This document shows positions 16,401 through 24,719 of a DNA stretch of 64,000 bases, one piece after another. The number at the start of each line of letters is the position of its first letter. Positions within the stretch are counted from its first letter, which is position 1. The stretch is from the NCBI RefSeq assembly GCF_041435195.1, contig NZ_CP108106.1:5118501-5182500 (forward strand), given 5' to 3'. Both the position numbers and the translations under genes were made by a program. The notes under the pieces were generated by a model. It was not told where the DNA came from. It did not search any database and saw only the letters and a program-made list of their open reading frames with translations. This DNA is from Streptomyces sp. NBC_00224. GTDB lineage: Bacteria; Actinomycetota; Actinomycetes; Streptomycetales; Streptomycetaceae.

Positions 16401-17515
16401 GCTTCAGCCCCGATGGCCGGATCCTTGCCACCGGGAGCGGCGACAGCAAGGTCCGCCTGTGGTCGATACCGACGTCGGACATGATCGGCCGTATCGGGGC
16501 GTTCCGCCCGGACGGGCGGGTGCTCGCCACGGCCGCGCGCGACCGCAGGGTTCGACTGTGGAACGTGGAGACTCCCAACCGGCCCGTATCGCTGAGCGAA
16601 CCGTTCACGCCCGGGGACGGTGACGTGCGCTCGCTGGCGTTCTCTCCCGACGGCCGCACACTCGCGGTACTGATGAGAAACCGCGCCGTACAGCTGTGGA
16701 ACGTCACCGACCCGACCCGCCCCAGCCCCTACGGGTCGCCCGTCGCGCTGCGCACACGGTTCTCGGGCCCCGACGCGCTGGCGTTCAGCCCGGACGGGCG
16801 CACCCTGGCGACCGCGTACGACGACCGCACGATCCAGCTGTGGAACGTCGGCAACCCGTCTCGGCCCCTCCCGCTCGGCGCGCCGCTCTCCGGCCACAAG
16901 GGCTACGTCAACTCCCTCGTCTTCAGCCCGGACGGCCGCACTCTCGCCAGCGGCAGCGCGGACGGCACCATCAGGCTGTGGAACGTGGCCGACCCGCGCC
17001 GCGTCCCCCCACTCGGCACGCCCCTGACCGGACACCTCGGTCCTGTCAACGCGCTCTCCTACAGCCCGGACGGTCTCACCCTGGCGAGCGGCAGCGACGA
17101 CGACACGGTCCGCCTCTGGAACATCACCGACCCGCTCAAGGCAGCCCGGTTGGGCTCACCCCTCACCGGCCACACCGAAGCGGTCGTGTCACTGACGTTC
17201 AGCCAGGACGGCCGCACCCTGGCGAGCGGCGGCAACGACAACGCGGTCCGGCTCTGGAACGTCGCCCATCCGTCCGAGGCCGCTCGCATCGGTCAATCGA
17301 TGAGCCCCAACGCCAAGACCGGAAATTTCCTGTCGTTCAGCCCCAACAGTCACATGCTCGGAGTGTCGAGCGGCAGCGATACGGTCCGGCTGTGGAACTT
17401 GGACGCCGATGAGGCCATCAGCCGTATTTGCTCGACCACTCGGGGTGTCCTGACACCGGATAAATGGCGTGAGAATCTACCTCGTCTCTCGTACTCGCCT
17501 CCTTGCGACCAGTAA
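13442..17515 (+). CDS. STAND NTPase with HTH-like N-terminus and 14 WD40 repeats
   Basis: The 1357-residue protein has four parts. Residues about 10-80 look helix-turn-helix-like (R-V-S-A-Q-R-I-S-D-W-R-R-A). Residues about 140-600 are an nSTAND1-type ATPase opening with C-P-Y-R-G-L; it has Walker A G-A-S-G-A-G-K-S at about 184-191 and Walker B V-L-I-V-D-Q-F-E-E. A single membrane helix lies near 617-637. Fourteen WD40 repeats run from about 702 to 1330, enough for two seven-bladed propellers. Repeats 7-10 are degenerate and lack the G-H pair. Such proteins are thought to be signal-sensing switches, some in anti-phage or developmental control. The GTG at 13442 follows GGAG closely. Confidence 0.85.
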   Translation: METLSSDSGARTAFAERLALLYTEAGNPPLKRVAEAVVRLQRVDERGRPVRVSAQRISDWRRARNVPAQFAALAVVLHVLIPEARRSRPAPVSTGLYDLAQWQRLWERAVADPVGDRPASPVDEDERSAGESGAVPGGVCPYRGLASYRQQDARWFFGRERSRDALVAQLRAAEKTGGLVMLVGASGAGKSSLLNAGLVPALQNGLQNGSPGDGDENSPAREVLQLVPGSDPLAELTQRIPELAAVISATEEPAAAEPGTPQFTHAVRNAVTAWAQRETPSPAPPVLIVDQFEETFTLCSDEANRRTFIQLLHAASTPSPKLSTPVEQGGPPSSDDPAPMLVVLGIRADFYERCLGYPELADALQHRHMVLGPLTTAELREAVTGPAKAVGMELEPGLAELIVREVSADGPGGVHDAGALPLLSHALLATWQRRKAGRLTLAGYRAAGGIQGAVAATAERAWSSLDPAARTAARLLLLRLVRLSEDTQATRRRGTRRQLAEESTDPGRTEESLEALVRARLVTLDAETVEITHEALLHAWPRLRDWIDEDRSDNLLRQRLEEDGRAWEGSKRDASLLYRGSRLEQAHTWAKSAGDTFLTRSAVEFLAASVRLRKRTVWISRSAISALVVLAILAVCAAWVAREQRDDAVFEQVVAEADRAQHTDPSLSAQLALVAHNLRPHDEGTKNRLISIVNAPLATPLLGHTGAVYLTSFSPNGRILATASYDRTVRLWDVADPAQPKQLGTPLTGHTSWVSSAVFSPDGSTLASASDDGTIRLWDVRNPSRPQPLGAPLTGHDGTIYLLAFRPDGHTLASAGEDHTVRLWDVADPRRPNVLGVLTGHTAAARCVAFSPDGRTLAAGGDDGSIKLWDTADPLRPVPIDTRLTGHTGTVHSVAFSPDGRTLASGGADDTIRLWNVADPRRAAPLGTPLTGHTGPIWSVAFSPDGAKLGAASADSTASLWNVSDPAYPSQVGEPLAGSSGEMYALGFSPDGRILATGSGDSKVRLWSIPTSDMIGRIGAFRPDGRVLATAARDRRVRLWNVETPNRPVSLSEPFTPGDGDVRSLAFSPDGRTLAVLMRNRAVQLWNVTDPTRPSPYGSPVALRTRFSGPDALAFSPDGRTLATAYDDRTIQLWNVGNPSRPLPLGAPLSGHKGYVNSLVFSPDGRTLASGSADGTIRLWNVADPRRVPPLGTPLTGHLGPVNALSYSPDGLTLASGSDDDTVRLWNITDPLKAARLGSPLTGHTEAVVSLTFSQDGRTLASGGNDNAVRLWNVAHPSEAARIGQSMSPNAKTGNFLSFSPNSHMLGVSSGSDTVRLWNLDADEAISRICSTTRGVLTPDKWRENLPRLSYSPPCDQ

Positions 17516-17523
17516 CCACATGA

Positions 17524-17539
17524 TGTGATCCCGATCACA
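17524..17539. promoter_or_regulatory. exact TGTGA-N6-TCACA palindrome
   Basis: TGTGA-TCCCGA-TCACA lies 9 bp after the STAND stop codon, in a convergent interval (next gene ends at 17783). It matches the enterobacterial CRP consensus exactly, but its position after two convergent genes makes a promoter role doubtful. Confidence 0.3.
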
Positions 17540-17745
17540 AGTCGCCATTGAGGCCGAGCAGGCCATTCCCGCAGCACAAGCAGCGTTGTTAGTGTTGCCC
17601 ACAGCCCGATCGCTGGTGCATCCCCCGTCGCCAGCGGTCGGGCGCTTCCGTGTCCTGCGTGAATTGTGAAGCGCTTTTCTGGACGGCGGATAACTGGCCT
17701 ACACCAAGGCAATAGCCAGCTGTAGTGGTCGGCCTCGGAGGCAAA

Positions 17746-17762
17746 CGCCCGGGCGCCGGGCG
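17746..17762 (-). terminator. hairpin after immunity gene
   Basis: CGCCCGG and CCGGGCG form a 7-bp G/C stem with a 3-base loop, 20 bp past the end of the toxin operon. Confidence 0.5.
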
Positions 17763-17782
17763 GCAGCGCTCCTACGAGTTCT

Positions 17783-18112
17783 CTAGTAGTAGTCCTCGTG
17801 CTTGCGGTCCTGGCCCGTCGGGGTCAGTTCGTGGCGTTCGAACTGCACCGTGTAGTCGTAGTCGTCCACCATGACCGCGTAGGCGGGGGGAACCTCGGGG
17901 TCGCGGGGTTCGGTGATGCCGAGGATCGCGCCGAGGCGGCCCGCCAGTTCCGGGCGGCGCGGGGAGTGGGTGATGCGCACTTCGGCGTAGAAGTGGAACG
18001 CGTCTTCCGGGGTCTGTTCGGTCTGTTCCATGGCGGTCATTCCGTTTCCTGCTGTCTCTGTCTCTGTCTCGGCGCCTGCGTCGTCCACTGTCTCACCGGG
18101 CCCTGGACTCAC
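17783..18112 (-). CDS. putative immunity protein (Imm31-like)
   Basis: The 109-residue acidic protein follows the RHS toxin gene with a GTGA overlap, the standard place for a cognate immunity gene. Its core runs F-H-F-Y-A-E-V-R-I, then L-A-G-R-L-G-A-I-L-G-I, then Y-A-V-M-V-D-D, then H-E-L-T-P-T-G. This matches my recollection of the Imm31 family. The first 24-27 residues (E-T-E-T-E-T) look non-essential, and Met25 or Met28 could be the true start. It should bind and block the toxin tip in the producer and its kin. Confidence 0.7.
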   Translation of the reverse strand: MSPGPGETVDDAGAETETETAGNGMTAMEQTEQTPEDAFHFYAEVRITHSPRRPELAGRLGAILGITEPRDPEVPPAYAVMVDDYDYTVQFERHELTPTGQDRKHEDYY

Positions 18113-21100
18113 TTGTGTGTGATCTCTCCGTCCAGGGAGACGTTCAGATGGCTGCCGTCACGGCTCAGCCAGCCGAGCTGGGCCTTGCCCTTCTTGCTCA
18201 GCTGTACGTCCCACTCGAACGGCTGGCCCGCGGTGCGCGACGGCCCCTTGATCCACTCGTTACCGAACCGGTCGATGTAGCCCTTCCGCGTTCCCCGGGG
18301 CAGGCCCGAGTTCACGTTGACGTCCTGCGACGGTACGAACCGGATGCGGCCGGAAGTCGGCAGCTGGGCCTCCTTGATGAGCCCCTTCACCCCGGTCCGG
18401 GGCTTCTGCGTCGGTACCGGCTCGTCGCACGTCTTCAGCCCCAGCGGGTCGATCATCGACAGCGGGGTGTCGACGTATCCGTGGTGGTTCGGCGCCGGAT
18501 CGAGCCCGAGGGGGTCCGCCGACAGATAGCGCGCCGTTTCCGGGTCGTAGTAGCGGAAGTAGTTGTAGTGGAGGCCGGTTTCGGGGTCGGCGTACTGGCC
18601 GGGGAAGCGCAGGGGGCAGTCGGCCGTGCCTTCGTCCGGGGCCGTGGAGTGGCGGGCGCCCCACAGGACGTGGTGGTGCTGCCACGCCACCTCGCCGTCG
18701 GGCGAGACCAGTTCGGTGGGGGTGCCCGCGGTGTCGGTGATGACGGCGTGGAAGCGGACGGTGCGGTCGGCGGTGGTGTCCTCGGCCAGTGACGACAGGA
18801 GGGACGTTCCTCCGGTACGGACGAGAGGGCGGTGATCGGTCTGGGTGAGGGGACGGTGGGAGTCGGAGGCGTAGTCCCAGGTGGTGACCCGGCCGTTGGG
18901 GGCCGTCTGTTCGGCGAGGCGGGTGTCGTCCCAGGTGAAGTCGGTGCGGTCGGCCGTCGAGCCGTCGTCGAGCAGCCGGTACTTGGCGATGCGGCGGCCC
19001 ATCGGGTCGTACGCGTACTGCCAGTGGTCCCCGTCGGGGGTCACCGCCCCGGTGAGTCGGTCCTCGGCGCTCCAGGCGTAGGTCCAGCTCCGGCGCTGCC
19101 CGTTGAGGAGCTTGCGGGTGCGGCGGACCATGCGGCCCTGGGCGTCGTGCTCGTACGTCGTGCTCCCGGACCGGCGGATCAGGGTGCCCTCGAACTCGCG
19201 CTCGCCGGTGTGCTCGCCGGTGGCTTTGCCGCCTGCCTCGCCCGTGGCCTCGACGGCTGGGGCGGCGGCACGGGTCAGGTTGCCCGCCGTGTCGTAGGCG
19301 TACGCCTCGGTCCAGCCGTGCGCCCGGACGCCGGTGACCCTGCCGGCCGGGCTGGTAGCGAACCTCCTCGTCCCCGAGGTCAGGTCGCGGATCTCGGTCA
19401 GGTGGCCGTCGGCGCGGTAGGCGTAGGTACGGTGCTGGAGGAGGCGGTCGGCCGGGTCCGAGCGGGCGGTGAGGGACTGGGCGGCGAGGCGGCCCGCAGC
19501 GTCCCAGTCCTGGTGCAGGGTGACTCCGTCGCCGATGCGGCGCGACGTCTCCCGGCCGGCCGCGTCGTACGAGAAGGTCAGCGTGCCCGCGTCCGAGGCC
19601 AGTTCGACCGCGTGACCGGTCGAGCTGTACGACCAGCGCGAGACCAGCCCCGACGGGGTGGTGCGGCCGACGAGCCGCTCGCCGGCGTCGTACTCGTACG
19701 TCGTGGTGCGGCCGTTCACCGTCTCGGCCGTCACCCGGCCGAGCGCGTCCCGGACGAGGGTGACCTCCGCGTCGGCGTTGACCGCGCGGATCAGATGGCC
19801 GGCCGGGTCGTAGGCGTAGGCCGTGGTCTCGTCCGCGGAGGAGCGCTGTTCGGTGATCCGGCCGAGCGGGTCCCGGGTGAAGTGGAGGGATTCACCTGCC
19901 CCGTTGGTGCGCGAGACCAGTTCGCCCGCCGCGTTGTAGGTATAGCTGAGGGTGCGGCCGTTGAAGTCGGTCTCCGCGGTCGGGCGGCCCGCTTCGTCGT
20001 AGGTGTAGGTCCAGGTCAGGCCCTGTGCGTTGGTGACGCCCGTGAGTCTGCGCTCGGTGTCGTGGGTGAAGGTGTAGGTGGCGCCCTCGGCGGTGGTGTG
20101 GGTGGCCGGGACGTCGAACGGGGCGGGGGTGTGCCGGGTGGTGTGGCCGGCCTGGTCGGTGTGGGTGAGCGGGTTCCCCTCGGCGTCCCAGGTCCACGAC
20201 TCGGTGGTGCCGTCGGGGTGTTCGCGCCGGGCGGGTTTGCCTTCGGTGGTCCAGGTGGTGCGGGTGGTGTGGCCGAGGGGGTCGGTGACCTCGGTCGGGC
20301 GGCCGAAGGAGTCGCGGCGGACCGTCGTGGTGTGGCCGAGTTCATCGGTGATCGCGGCGGGGAGGCCGGCCGGGTCCGGGGTGATGCGCCGGGTGCCGCC
20401 GAGGGCGTCGGTGACGGCGGTCAGCCGGCCCGACCCGTCCCAGCTGTGGGTGGTCGAGGCGCCCAGCGGGTCGGTGGTGGTGAGGAGGTTGCCGAGTTCG
20501 TCGTAGGTGTGGCGCCAGGTGGCCCCGCCGGGTTCGACCACCTCGACGGCCTGGCCGAACCGGTTGTAGGCGGCGCGGGCCACCGAGCCGTCGGGCAGGG
20601 TGAGTTCGGTGAGGTTGCCGTGGTCGTCGTAGGCGTACCGGGTGGTGCGGCCGAGGGGGTCGGTGCTGGTGAGGGGATTGTCGCCGTACTCGTCCCACTG
20701 CGTGCGGGTGGTGTGGCCCAGCTGGTCGGTCTCCTCGACGACCAGGCCCTCACTGTTGTAGCGGTGGCTGGAGGAGTGCCCCAGCGAGTCCGTGTACGTG
20801 GTGGTGCGGGCCACCTCGTCGTAGGTGAGCGTGCCGGAGAGGATGCCGTCGACGCCGTCGGTGCGCACCACCCGGCCCTGGGCGTCGTACACGTAGGAGA
20901 ACCAGGTGCCGTTGCGGTCCGTCCACCGGGTCATACGGCCCTGGTCGTCGTAGGCGAACGTCAGGGGCTCGCCGCTGGAGTTGACGACCTCGCTGAGGTT
21001 CCCGGCGTCGTCGTATCCGTACCGCATCACCACGGTGCCCGCGTCCGGGGGGAGTTGGCCGGTGTAGCGGTCGGGGGCCCGGTCCAGCAGGCGCAGGGCG

Positions 21101-22419
21101 GTGATGCGCGGGCCGTGGGAGTCGACGGCGAGGTAGTAGCCGCCGGAGTGGCGGATGCCCTCGGGGACGCCGCCCGCGTTGCGCTCGACGTCGACGCGGG
21201 CGCCGTTGCGGTCCTGCCAGGCGTCGATGGGCAGGTGGAAGACGCCGGGGGTGGCGGAGTTCAGCGGGGTGCTGAAGGAGCGGACCACGCCGGTGGCCGG
21301 GTCGGTGATCGTCATGACGCCGTCCGGCTTGCCGTCCCACTCCAGCGGCCAGCGGGCGCCCTTGACCGGCAGCACCGGCTCGCCGGGAGCCGGCACCGGG
21401 TAGACCAGGCGCATGCCGTCCGCGCCCGCGAAGACGACGCCCTCGCCGTCGATCTGGACGCATTCGTCCAGGGTGGAGATCCAGGTCGGGCCGAAGCACA
21501 CCCCGCCCCGGTAGGAGGACAGATGGGTGCGCTCGAAGACGAACGGCAGCGAGGCGGGCAGCGACAGGTCGGTCTGCGACATCAGCATCGCCCCGGTCGC
21601 CACGTCGATGGGCTCGCCCACGCACCGGGTGCGCTCGCAGTTGCGGGCGGCGGGTCCGAGCTCGACCAGGTCGGGGCGGAGCGAGGGCGGGCGCAGCATG
21701 AACGGCGTCGGGTTGGTGAACGCGCCCTCGACTCCCGCCTTGATCACACCGCTTCCGGCGCCCAGCGCCCCGCCGTAGATCATGCCGTCCTTGGCGGCCT
21801 GGTTGATCTCGTCCAGGCTGAAGCCGTCCTGCAGACCGGTGGCGATCTTCAGCGGCTGGGCCACGGCCAGGTCGACGGTGACCGACTCGACGCCGCCGAA
21901 CGCGGCCGCCACCAGCGTCCCCGCCGCGATCTCCGCCACCGTGGTGGAGACCGCGACTCCCAGGGTGGCACCCATCTCGATGATCACGTCGGCGGCCGCC
22001 ACCGCGGCCCCCGAGGCCAGGCCCGCGGTGAAGAAGGCCAGGGCGATCCCGCCGGCGATGATCGCCGCGTCGATGCCGATCTGCGTCCACAGCTTGGTGA
22101 TCGCGTCGTCCACCGCGTCCGCGAACTTCTCCAGCCCCTCCGCCATCTTCCGCGACGACTTGGCCAGATCGCTCAGCCAGCCCGCGTCCTTGTCCTTGGC
22201 GTACCGCTCCCAGAAGGTGGTGAAGGTCGCGATCGCCTCACCCTGGTTGTTGTGGATGAGCGAACTCGCCGTGTTGTTCACCGGGGTGCGTACGTCGTCG
22301 ACCGCGTCCGCGAAGGTGCGCCAGGCCTGCGCCGCGTGCCGCAGGGTGCCCGAGTTCGCGTCCGGCCACCACATGCCCAGCTTGAGCAGGACCTTCTTGG
22401 CCTCGTCCTCGATGCTCAC
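18109..22419 (-). CDS. RHS-repeat polymorphic toxin, C-terminal type-17-like toxin domain
   Basis: The 1436-residue protein starts at GTG 22419, overlapping the upstream stop (GTGA). Residues 1-110 are a helical WXG/ESX-type N-terminus (W-W-P-D, W-R-T-F-A). Hydrophobic helices span about 118-175. A DUF6531 module begins near 266 (C-V-G-E-P-I-D-V-A-T-G). Many YD/RHS repeats then form the cocoon. The core ends with Y-L-S-A-D-P-L-G-L and I-D-P-L-G-L. The last 107 residues are the variable toxin, with G-Y-I-D-R-F-G-N-E-W, G-P-S-R-T and S-R-D-G-S-H-L-N-V-S. They resemble Ntox17, predicted to be a nuclease, probably an RNase. Confidence 0.88.
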   Translation of the reverse strand: MSIEDEAKKVLLKLGMWWPDANSGTLRHAAQAWRTFADAVDDVRTPVNNTASSLIHNNQGEAIATFTTFWERYAKDKDAGWLSDLAKSSRKMAEGLEKFADAVDDAITKLWTQIGIDAAIIAGGIALAFFTAGLASGAAVAAADVIIEMGATLGVAVSTTVAEIAAGTLVAAAFGGVESVTVDLAVAQPLKIATGLQDGFSLDEINQAAKDGMIYGGALGAGSGVIKAGVEGAFTNPTPFMLRPPSLRPDLVELGPAARNCERTRCVGEPIDVATGAMLMSQTDLSLPASLPFVFERTHLSSYRGGVCFGPTWISTLDECVQIDGEGVVFAGADGMRLVYPVPAPGEPVLPVKGARWPLEWDGKPDGVMTITDPATGVVRSFSTPLNSATPGVFHLPIDAWQDRNGARVDVERNAGGVPEGIRHSGGYYLAVDSHGPRITALRLLDRAPDRYTGQLPPDAGTVVMRYGYDDAGNLSEVVNSSGEPLTFAYDDQGRMTRWTDRNGTWFSYVYDAQGRVVRTDGVDGILSGTLTYDEVARTTTYTDSLGHSSSHRYNSEGLVVEETDQLGHTTRTQWDEYGDNPLTSTDPLGRTTRYAYDDHGNLTELTLPDGSVARAAYNRFGQAVEVVEPGGATWRHTYDELGNLLTTTDPLGASTTHSWDGSGRLTAVTDALGGTRRITPDPAGLPAAITDELGHTTTVRRDSFGRPTEVTDPLGHTTRTTWTTEGKPARREHPDGTTESWTWDAEGNPLTHTDQAGHTTRHTPAPFDVPATHTTAEGATYTFTHDTERRLTGVTNAQGLTWTYTYDEAGRPTAETDFNGRTLSYTYNAAGELVSRTNGAGESLHFTRDPLGRITEQRSSADETTAYAYDPAGHLIRAVNADAEVTLVRDALGRVTAETVNGRTTTYEYDAGERLVGRTTPSGLVSRWSYSSTGHAVELASDAGTLTFSYDAAGRETSRRIGDGVTLHQDWDAAGRLAAQSLTARSDPADRLLQHRTYAYRADGHLTEIRDLTSGTRRFATSPAGRVTGVRAHGWTEAYAYDTAGNLTRAAAPAVEATGEAGGKATGEHTGEREFEGTLIRRSGSTTYEHDAQGRMVRRTRKLLNGQRRSWTYAWSAEDRLTGAVTPDGDHWQYAYDPMGRRIAKYRLLDDGSTADRTDFTWDDTRLAEQTAPNGRVTTWDYASDSHRPLTQTDHRPLVRTGGTSLLSSLAEDTTADRTVRFHAVITDTAGTPTELVSPDGEVAWQHHHVLWGARHSTAPDEGTADCPLRFPGQYADPETGLHYNYFRYYDPETARYLSADPLGLDPAPNHHGYVDTPLSMIDPLGLKTCDEPVPTQKPRTGVKGLIKEAQLPTSGRIRFVPSQDVNVNSGLPRGTRKGYIDRFGNEWIKGPSRTAGQPFEWDVQLSKKGKAQLGWLSRDGSHLNVSLDGEITHK

Positions 22420-22829
22420 TCGCCACCGTCCTGCGGGCCGTCCTTGGGGCCGTCCTTCGGCTTGACCTTGGCGAACATCCCGGCGATCAACTCGTCGTTG
22501 TCCACATGCCCGTCCGACATGTCGATCATCGCCTCGTGAATGCTCGTCAGCCCGAGCACCAGGATCCCGGCGCCACGCTCGATCGCCGTCTGCTGCGGCT
22601 CGTACGCGTCCCCGAACGCCTTGCCCTGCTCGTCGTCGCCCCACGGCTTGCCGAAGCCGTCCAGCGCCTTCACCAGATTCGTCAGCGCGGTGCTCAGGTT
22701 CTTCGCCTGTTCGTGGAAGACCGGCGCCGACAGCTTCAGATCCGCCGTCTTGATGTCCAGAACCTTGCCGTCGTCGCCCACCGGCACCTTCCCCCGTCGA
22801 TCCCGCACGCGCCCCTGCGATCCGCGCAT
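22416..22829 (-). CDS. WXG100-like ESX/type VII partner protein
   Basis: The 137-residue protein has two helices separated by a W-G-D-D-E-x-G turn (P-W-G-D-D-E-Q-G-K-A-F), a variant of the W-x-G hairpin of type VII secretion substrates. It ends in a Lys/Asp/Gly-rich tail. The ATG at 22829 has GAGGG upstream; a longer frame reaches 22871 and a GTG near 22790 is also possible. It overlaps the RHS gene start. By position it is the export partner of the toxin. No ESX machinery lies in this window. Confidence 0.75.
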   Translation of the reverse strand: MRGSQGRVRDRRGKVPVGDDGKVLDIKTADLKLSAPVFHEQAKNLSTALTNLVKALDGFGKPWGDDEQGKAFGDAYEPQQTAIERGAGILVLGLTSIHEAMIDMSDGHVDNDELIAGMFAKVKPKDGPKDGPQDGGE

Positions 22830-22895
22830 GCCATCCCTCGACCGTAGGAGGCCAGGGTCATGAGATCGCAAAGCGGAGGTCGTGGGTACGTAACG

Positions 22896-22930
22896 AAAGG
22901 CCAGGTCGGATCCGCTCCGACCTGGCCTTT
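22896..22930 (-). terminator. intrinsic terminator between oxidase and toxin operon
   Basis: AAAGGCCAGGTCGGA (22896-22910) pairs perfectly with TCCGACCTGGCCTTT (22916-22930) around a 5-base loop. It ends oxidase transcription before the toxin operon on the same strand. Confidence 0.85.
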
Positions 22931-22957
22931 ACGGGGTCAAATGACGTACGGGTGACG

Positions 22958-24469
22958 TCAGTCGACGCCCTGTGCGAACGAGAACACGCCGTACGGGTCG
23001 TACTTCGACTTGACGTAGGACAGGCGGTCGTAGTTCTCGCCGTAGTACGCCGTGCGCCAGTCGGTGAGGGCCGGGTCGATGAAGTTCTGGTAGGACTCGC
23101 CCTTCGAGATCGGGTTCACCGCGGTGAAGCCGTTGTCGACGAAGCGCTGGCCGGAGGCGAGCTGGTCGCCGGAGAGGATGCCGAAGGCGAACGTGTAGTA
23201 CGACATCAGCAGGGTGCTGTCGCGGTGGACGTACGCCGTCGAGGTGCGCGGGACCTTGTTCGCGGCGCCGCCGAGCGCCATGATCTCGAACTTGTGGAAG
23301 TGGCCGGCCGTGCGCTCGGTGTCGAAGACGCCGACCAGACGGGCCCACTCGGTCTCCGAGGGCGACCGGCTCAGCAGCCGGCCGCGGCCCAGGACGTGGC
23401 CGAACGGGGCGAGCTTGCCGTTCGCCGGGTCCCAGGTGTTGTTGTGGCACTGCTGCTGCGAGTAGGTGCCGCAGCCGAAGATCTTCATCATCGCGGACTT
23501 GTAGGTGTCCGTGTAGACGTTCTGCTGGATCGGGGCCGCGCCCGTCAGGGCGATCAGCCGGGCGATCTCGGTGTCGAACTCCGCGCGCGTGCCGATCGAG
23601 GTGACGAGCAGCGTCACCAGCGGGGCGTTGCCCGCCGCCGAGTCGAACAGGTCGATGTTGGAGCGGCTGCCGAAGGTGGTCGGCGCGTTCTCCAGCCACT
23701 GGGTGAGGCCGTGCATCGCGCCGACCGCGTGGTCGTAGGTGAACAGCAGCTCGGCCACGTTCAGGTTCGGGACGGCGGTCGGGGTGACCGTGTACTGGGT
23801 CACGATGCCGAAGTTGCCGCCGCCGCCACCGCGGATCGCCCAGTACAGGTCCGGGTTGGAGGTCGGGGACGCGGTGACCTGGCGGCCGTTGGCGAGGACG
23901 ACCTTCGCGGAGGTCACCTTGTCCTGGCCGAGCCCGTGCTGGCGGGTGAGCAGGCCGACGCCGCCGCCCTGGAGGAAGCCGCCGAGCGCGACGGTCGGGA
24001 ACATGCCGCCCGGGATGGCCAGCCCGCTCGCGCCGAGGCCGTTGACGACGTCGACCAGCTGCGTACCGCCGCCGACGGTCGCCGTGCCGGAGCCCGCCGT
24101 CACCGCGTTCAGCTTCGAGACGTCGATGACCAGGCCGTCGGTGGTGGAGTAGCCGCCGCCGCTGTGGCCGCCGCTGCGGGCCGTCACCGGGATGTCGTGG
24201 TACTCGGCGAAGATCAGGCTGGTCGTCACGTCGTTGGCGTTCGCCGCGTACACGACGGCCTGCGGATTGGTGAGGCTGTACTGGCCGTACTCGACGGTCT
24301 TGGCCGCCGCGTACGAGGAGTCGGACGGCAGCACCAGCGTGCCCGTCAGATTCGCGCGCAGCCGGTCCCATTGGCTCGTCGTCGTGGCGGTGGCGGTGGT
24401 GAACCCCGACAGGGACAGGGCCGCGGCTCCGGCGCCCGCCATCCCGATGAACGACCTGCGATTGATCAT
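22958..24469 (-). CDS. Tat-exported FAD-linked oxidase, berberine-bridge (BBE) family
   Basis: The 503-residue protein starts at ATG 24469 after GGGGAG. It begins R-R-S-F-I-G-M-A-G, a Tat signal, followed by the PCMH FAD-binding domain. R-S-G-G-H-S-G-G-G-Y holds His102, the expected 8-alpha-histidyl FAD attachment. The second covalent site of BBE enzymes, a Cys, is replaced: G-M-F-P-T-V has Phe157 there, so the flavin should be singly linked. The C-terminal BBE motif contains Y-Y-G-E-N-Y-D-R-L. The substrate is unknown. The gene is divergent from the MocR regulator. Confidence 0.85.
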   Translation of the reverse strand: MINRRSFIGMAGAGAAALSLSGFTTATATTTSQWDRLRANLTGTLVLPSDSSYAAAKTVEYGQYSLTNPQAVVYAANANDVTTSLIFAEYHDIPVTARSGGHSGGGYSTTDGLVIDVSKLNAVTAGSGTATVGGGTQLVDVVNGLGASGLAIPGGMFPTVALGGFLQGGGVGLLTRQHGLGQDKVTSAKVVLANGRQVTASPTSNPDLYWAIRGGGGGNFGIVTQYTVTPTAVPNLNVAELLFTYDHAVGAMHGLTQWLENAPTTFGSRSNIDLFDSAAGNAPLVTLLVTSIGTRAEFDTEIARLIALTGAAPIQQNVYTDTYKSAMMKIFGCGTYSQQQCHNNTWDPANGKLAPFGHVLGRGRLLSRSPSETEWARLVGVFDTERTAGHFHKFEIMALGGAANKVPRTSTAYVHRDSTLLMSYYTFAFGILSGDQLASGQRFVDNGFTAVNPISKGESYQNFIDPALTDWRTAYYGENYDRLSYVKSKYDPYGVFSFAQGVD

Positions 24470-24719
24470 GCCTTGCTCTCCCCTGTAGGCCTCGTTGAGC
24501 GCCGAGCGGTCGGAATCCTGCCACGGATTCCGGCCGGCGGGTGGGGCAGTTGGCCAGTACGGCGTGACCTCGACTGTCACTCAAGTACCGCTGGAGCTGG
24601 GGTTGTTCGTGATGCGGAGGGTTCGCCGCCGCGTTCAAGTGTGGAGCTTGACGTGGCCCGCGGCCTTGTCCGCGCCCCCTAGGCTGAACGCGTAGCGACC
24701 ACGTACAAGGCGGGTGTTC

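Noticed and set aside
18832..22539. A 1235-codon open frame on the plus strand opposite the RHS gene
   Set aside because: It is antisense to a clearly coding RHS gene and has the low-complexity Gly/Val/Arg composition expected of a G/C-rich shadow frame.
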